Virus record (IMG/VR): IMGVR_UViG_3300029319_000297
Location: 1 to 30,897 of that record
Reading direction: 5' to 3' (one strand)
DNA: 30,897 nucleotides
DNA from: a virus
A program made the translations under genes and the position numbers. Below, piece after piece: positions 29,242 to 30,897 of this stretch; within the stretch, counting starts at the first letter, position 1; each line of letters begins with the position of its first letter. Under the pieces are notes generated by a model. That model saw nothing but the letters and a program-made list of their open reading frames with translations. It was not told the DNA's origin and made no database searches.

Positions 29242-29265
29242 GGGGTATAACAACCCCATTTTTTT
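29240..29265 (+). terminator. Intrinsic terminator
   Basis: ATGGGGT pairs with ACCCCAT around loop ATAACA, followed by a run of seven T. It overlaps the -10 of the promoter above, so it would stop incoming transcripts but not the one starting here. Confidence 0.8.
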
Positions 29266-29425
29266 ATGTAAATACAATCTCGCTAATCTTATCGCAGTCT
29301 TATAACGGGAATGGCAGTATTTTAACCCCCCGTTAATTAAAAAGCAGCCACTACCCTAACCTACAAAGGTTCCCAAACGCAAGTTAAATATTACTTGTAT
29401 TAAAAAAAATTTCCGAGAAAAAAAA
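29266..29425 (+). other. Leader/non-coding region before the 71-residue gene
   Basis: About 160 nt without a gene. TAACGGG (29303-29309) pairs with CCCGTTA (29329-29335) around a 19-base loop. An A-rich stretch precedes the ATG at 29426. No tRNA or known riboswitch was recognised. Confidence 0.4.
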
Positions 29426-29641
29426 ATGCCTCCAGAAGATTTCACTGAAAAGCAAGAAAGAAGAGTATGGTGTATCGAACAGTTAATCCGTTATGAGGGT
29501 ATGTTGGATAACAGAATGTACGAATGTGCCGACCATGCAGCGTCTATCTACAAAGTAAAGAGTAAGGAAACGCTATATACGTTATGGACAGATTGGAAGA
29601 GGAATCACCCTACATCTTACCAGCAAACTAATCGTATGTAA
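29426..29641 (+). CDS. Hypothetical 71-residue protein
   Basis: The protein (MPPEDFTEKQERRVWCIEQLIRYEG...) is helical and charged, with LDNRMYECADHAASIYKVKSKETLY in the middle and a polar tail. The ribosome-binding region is only A-rich (GAGAAAAAAAA), so translation may be weak. It has a long leader from the 29213 promoter. Function unknown. Confidence 0.6.
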   Translation: MPPEDFTEKQERRVWCIEQLIRYEGMLDNRMYECADHAASIYKVKSKETLYTLWTDWKRNHPTSYQQTNRM

Positions 29642-29646
29642 TACTT

Positions 29647-29814
29647 ATGTCACACCGTTTCACAACTAAACTCGATGAAGATGATTATGGAGATCTTATA
29701 TTAACTATCCCTTATGAAATCTGTGAAGAGTTAGGTTGGAACGTTCAAACAGAGTTACAATTTGAATTAGGTGATGATGGTAATAGTATCGTGTTGAAAA
29801 AAGCGATCGACTGA
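29647..29814 (+). CDS. AbrB/SpoVT-like swapped-hairpin protein
   Basis: The 55-residue frame reads FTTKLDEDDYGDLILTIPYEICEELGW, then a polar stretch ending in SIVLKKAID. The order 'D-x-x-G-D-L-x-L-x-I-P-x-E-I-x-x-E-L-G-W ... D-D-G-x-S-I-V-L-K-K' matches the short swapped-hairpin domain of AbrB/MazE-type DNA-binding proteins at nearly its minimal length. No toxin gene is adjacent. It follows the previous gene by five bases. It could be a phage transcription regulator acting as a dimer. Confidence 0.6.
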   Translation: MSHRFTTKLDEDDYGDLILTIPYEICEELGWNVQTELQFELGDDGNSIVLKKAID

Positions 29815-29853
29815 ATATAAACTACAACCTTCGGAGAAACCATACAGTGTATG

Positions 29854-29861
29854 TATAAATC
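29854..29861 (+). promoter_or_regulatory. Candidate T4-type late promoter (TATAAATC)
   Basis: TATAAATC matches the late box at 7 of 8 positions and lies 17 nt before the ATG at 29879. It marks the return to late-type structural genes. Confidence 0.5.
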
Positions 29862-29878
29862 TTGAGATTTTCAAAATT

Positions 29879-30094
29879 ATGGAAGAAAAACAACTAGCAG
29901 AAGCATTAAATACTATTAATGATTGTTTAGTCAAAGTAGGTGAAAGACTAAACGCTATAGAAAAGTATGTAAGTGAGTTACCTACACCTGATAAAACATA
30001 CTATAAACCAAAGGGAAAGGAAGAATATATGAATATTAAGGACAACTTCGATGAGATATACTCTCGTTTAAACAAGATCGAACATGGGATGTAA
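29879..30094 (+). CDS. 71-residue coiled-coil-like protein
   Basis: The protein (MEEKQLAEALNTINDCLVKVGERLNAIEKYV...) has two helical parts with hydrophobic heptads, separated by a Pro/Lys-rich linker (LPTPDKTYYKPKGKEEY). The last residues (YSRLNKIEHGM) overlap the next gene by 11 bases. A role in virion assembly or as a small trimeric spacer is possible from the late promoter and its neighbour. Confidence 0.6.
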   Translation: MEEKQLAEALNTINDCLVKVGERLNAIEKYVSELPTPDKTYYKPKGKEEYMNIKDNFDEIYSRLNKIEHGM

Positions 30095-30897
30095 AACAAC
30101 ACTATCAAATAATGGATGTGTAGGAGGGTTCAATAATGGTACTCTCAGTGATGAGTCGTGCAATAAGTATGATCCTCAAGCAGGTGGTGTAACTGTATCA
30201 TATGTTGAATACCCTCAATCTCCTATCAGACAAGGCAATTACAATGTGCCTGCTAGAGAGGCAGATTTTGTCATGTATAATAGTTTCACTACACTAGGTT
30301 TTGTAACTTCATCAGGTAACTGCGGTAAGATACAAAGAGATAACCCTTGCAATACACAGCAACCAAACTCTAAACTGATATTTGACTACACTCCTTCTGA
30401 ATTATCATTTGATTTTGCCTATTCTGATCGATTCTTTGCATACTTATACGATACTTCAGATAAAGGTGGAACAGTAGGTATACCTTCTTATTATATTGAA
30501 GATCAAACTTCATCAACTTCGGGTGGAAGTAATGATGGTAACGTAACAACTTCTTCTAATTGTTTCCCTTGTAGTAATTTTACTTGTACACCTGCAACCA
30601 CAAGTCTTTCATATACATGTGATACTGATTATACGGGCGATCCAGACTGCCCTCATCCGTCGCTGTTTGGGTTTGGAACCACAAGTAATAAGATTGCGTT
30701 CAAGTATGACGCTTTATCTTCTCAAGCACCTGACGGAGTAATTGATTTTAGTCTCTCTTATGATGGGGTAACCTACGCTGACGCATGGGTACAAAGCACT
30801 AATGAAGGAATTGCGTATAATTCGACACAAAATCCGTGGCAAAGTGGGGACGAGTCGCTCGATGACTTTACTATCTACGAAATCAATGGGTCGGGAG
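30084..30897 (+). CDS. Probable virion structural protein, 5' part
   Basis: The frame opens at ATG 30084 (MGCKTTLSNNGCVGGFNNG) and stays open for 271 codons to the window end. It is rich in Ser, Thr, Asn, Gly and Asp, with about ten Cys, some paired (SNCFPCSNFTC, YTCD, PDCPH). The C-terminal visible part looks like beta-sandwich repeats (GVIDFSLSYDGVTYADAWV). Position behind a late promoter and composition suggest a fibre or capsid-decoration protein. The final ~250 bases use more G/C-ending codons than the rest of the window. Confidence 0.65.
   Translation, partial: MGCKTTLSNNGCVGGFNNGTLSDESCNKYDPQAGGVTVSYVEYPQSPIRQGNYNVPAREADFVMYNSFTTLGFVTSSGNCGKIQRDNPCNTQQPNSKLIFDYTPSELSFDFAYSDRFFAYLYDTSDKGGTVGIPSYYIEDQTSSTSGGSNDGNVTTSSNCFPCSNFTCTPATTSLSYTCDTDYTGDPDCPHPSLFGFGTTSNKIAFKYDALSSQAPDGVIDFSLSYDGVTYADAWVQSTNEGIAYNSTQNPWQSGDESLDDFTIYEINGSG

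Noticed and set aside
29368-29380. GGTTCCCAAACGC resembling a tRNA T-arm
   Set aside because: It lacks the GTTCRA core, and no acceptor stem, anticodon arm or D-arm can be built around it.

Overview
The window is a 30.9 kb piece of a marine T4-like myovirus, most likely a cyanophage; a related pelagiphage cannot be excluded. Evidence: AT-rich DNA with every credible gene on the + strand, 4-bp start/stop overlaps almost throughout, large virion proteins of the type found in marine T4-like phages, T4-type late promoter sequences (TATAAATA), many 2OG-Fe(II) oxygenase-like genes, and a dense block of very small genes with bacterial sigma70-type promoters. No tRNA, integrase, transposase or CRISPR array is visible. 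Both window ends cut through genes.

Region 1 (1-7468) is a tail-fibre and virion module. It holds the 3' part of a large structural protein and then a run of short fibre genes that share one small adaptor motif and differ in their C-terminal parts. These include two tandem paralogues and a glycine-rich adhesin-like protein. A lone 2OG-Fe(II) oxygenase gene sits inside the module.

Region 2 (7485-15394) is one tightly overlapping block with twelve more 2OG-Fe(II) oxygenase-like genes, making 13 in the window. Interleaved are a 34-residue lysine-rich peptide, an unknown 118-residue protein and a truncated QueG-like double [4Fe-4S] protein. The putative iron-binding pair is H-x-D in eight, H-x-E in one and H-x-H or HHH in four. 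The position behind the fibre genes suggests hydroxylation of virion or cell-surface substrates, which is inference.

Region 3 (15435-21722) holds small genes, a PD-(D/E)XK-like protein, a small membrane protein, two beta-type amino-DNA methyltransferases, a 374-residue unknown and an SF2 helicase. It may be a phage DNA modification/restriction island.

Region 4 (21723-29814) is an early-type region of roughly 28 genes of 41-149 codons, almost all unrecognised. Its notable feature is regulatory. Fourteen promoters between 15350 and 28861 carry a 24-bp dyad (half-site TGTG[A/C]CA[G/C]T, 6-bp spacer) placed 28-30 bp upstream of the -10 hexamer, often overlapping the stop codon of the gene before. 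Three other promoters lack the dyad and instead have strong TTGACA/TTGACT -35 boxes. Several promoters overlap intrinsic terminators, and two begin transcripts that open with a perfect 10-11 bp stem.

Region 5 (29854-30897) returns to late-type expression, with a TATAAATC box, a coiled-coil-like protein and the 5' part of a cysteine-containing, probably structural, protein.
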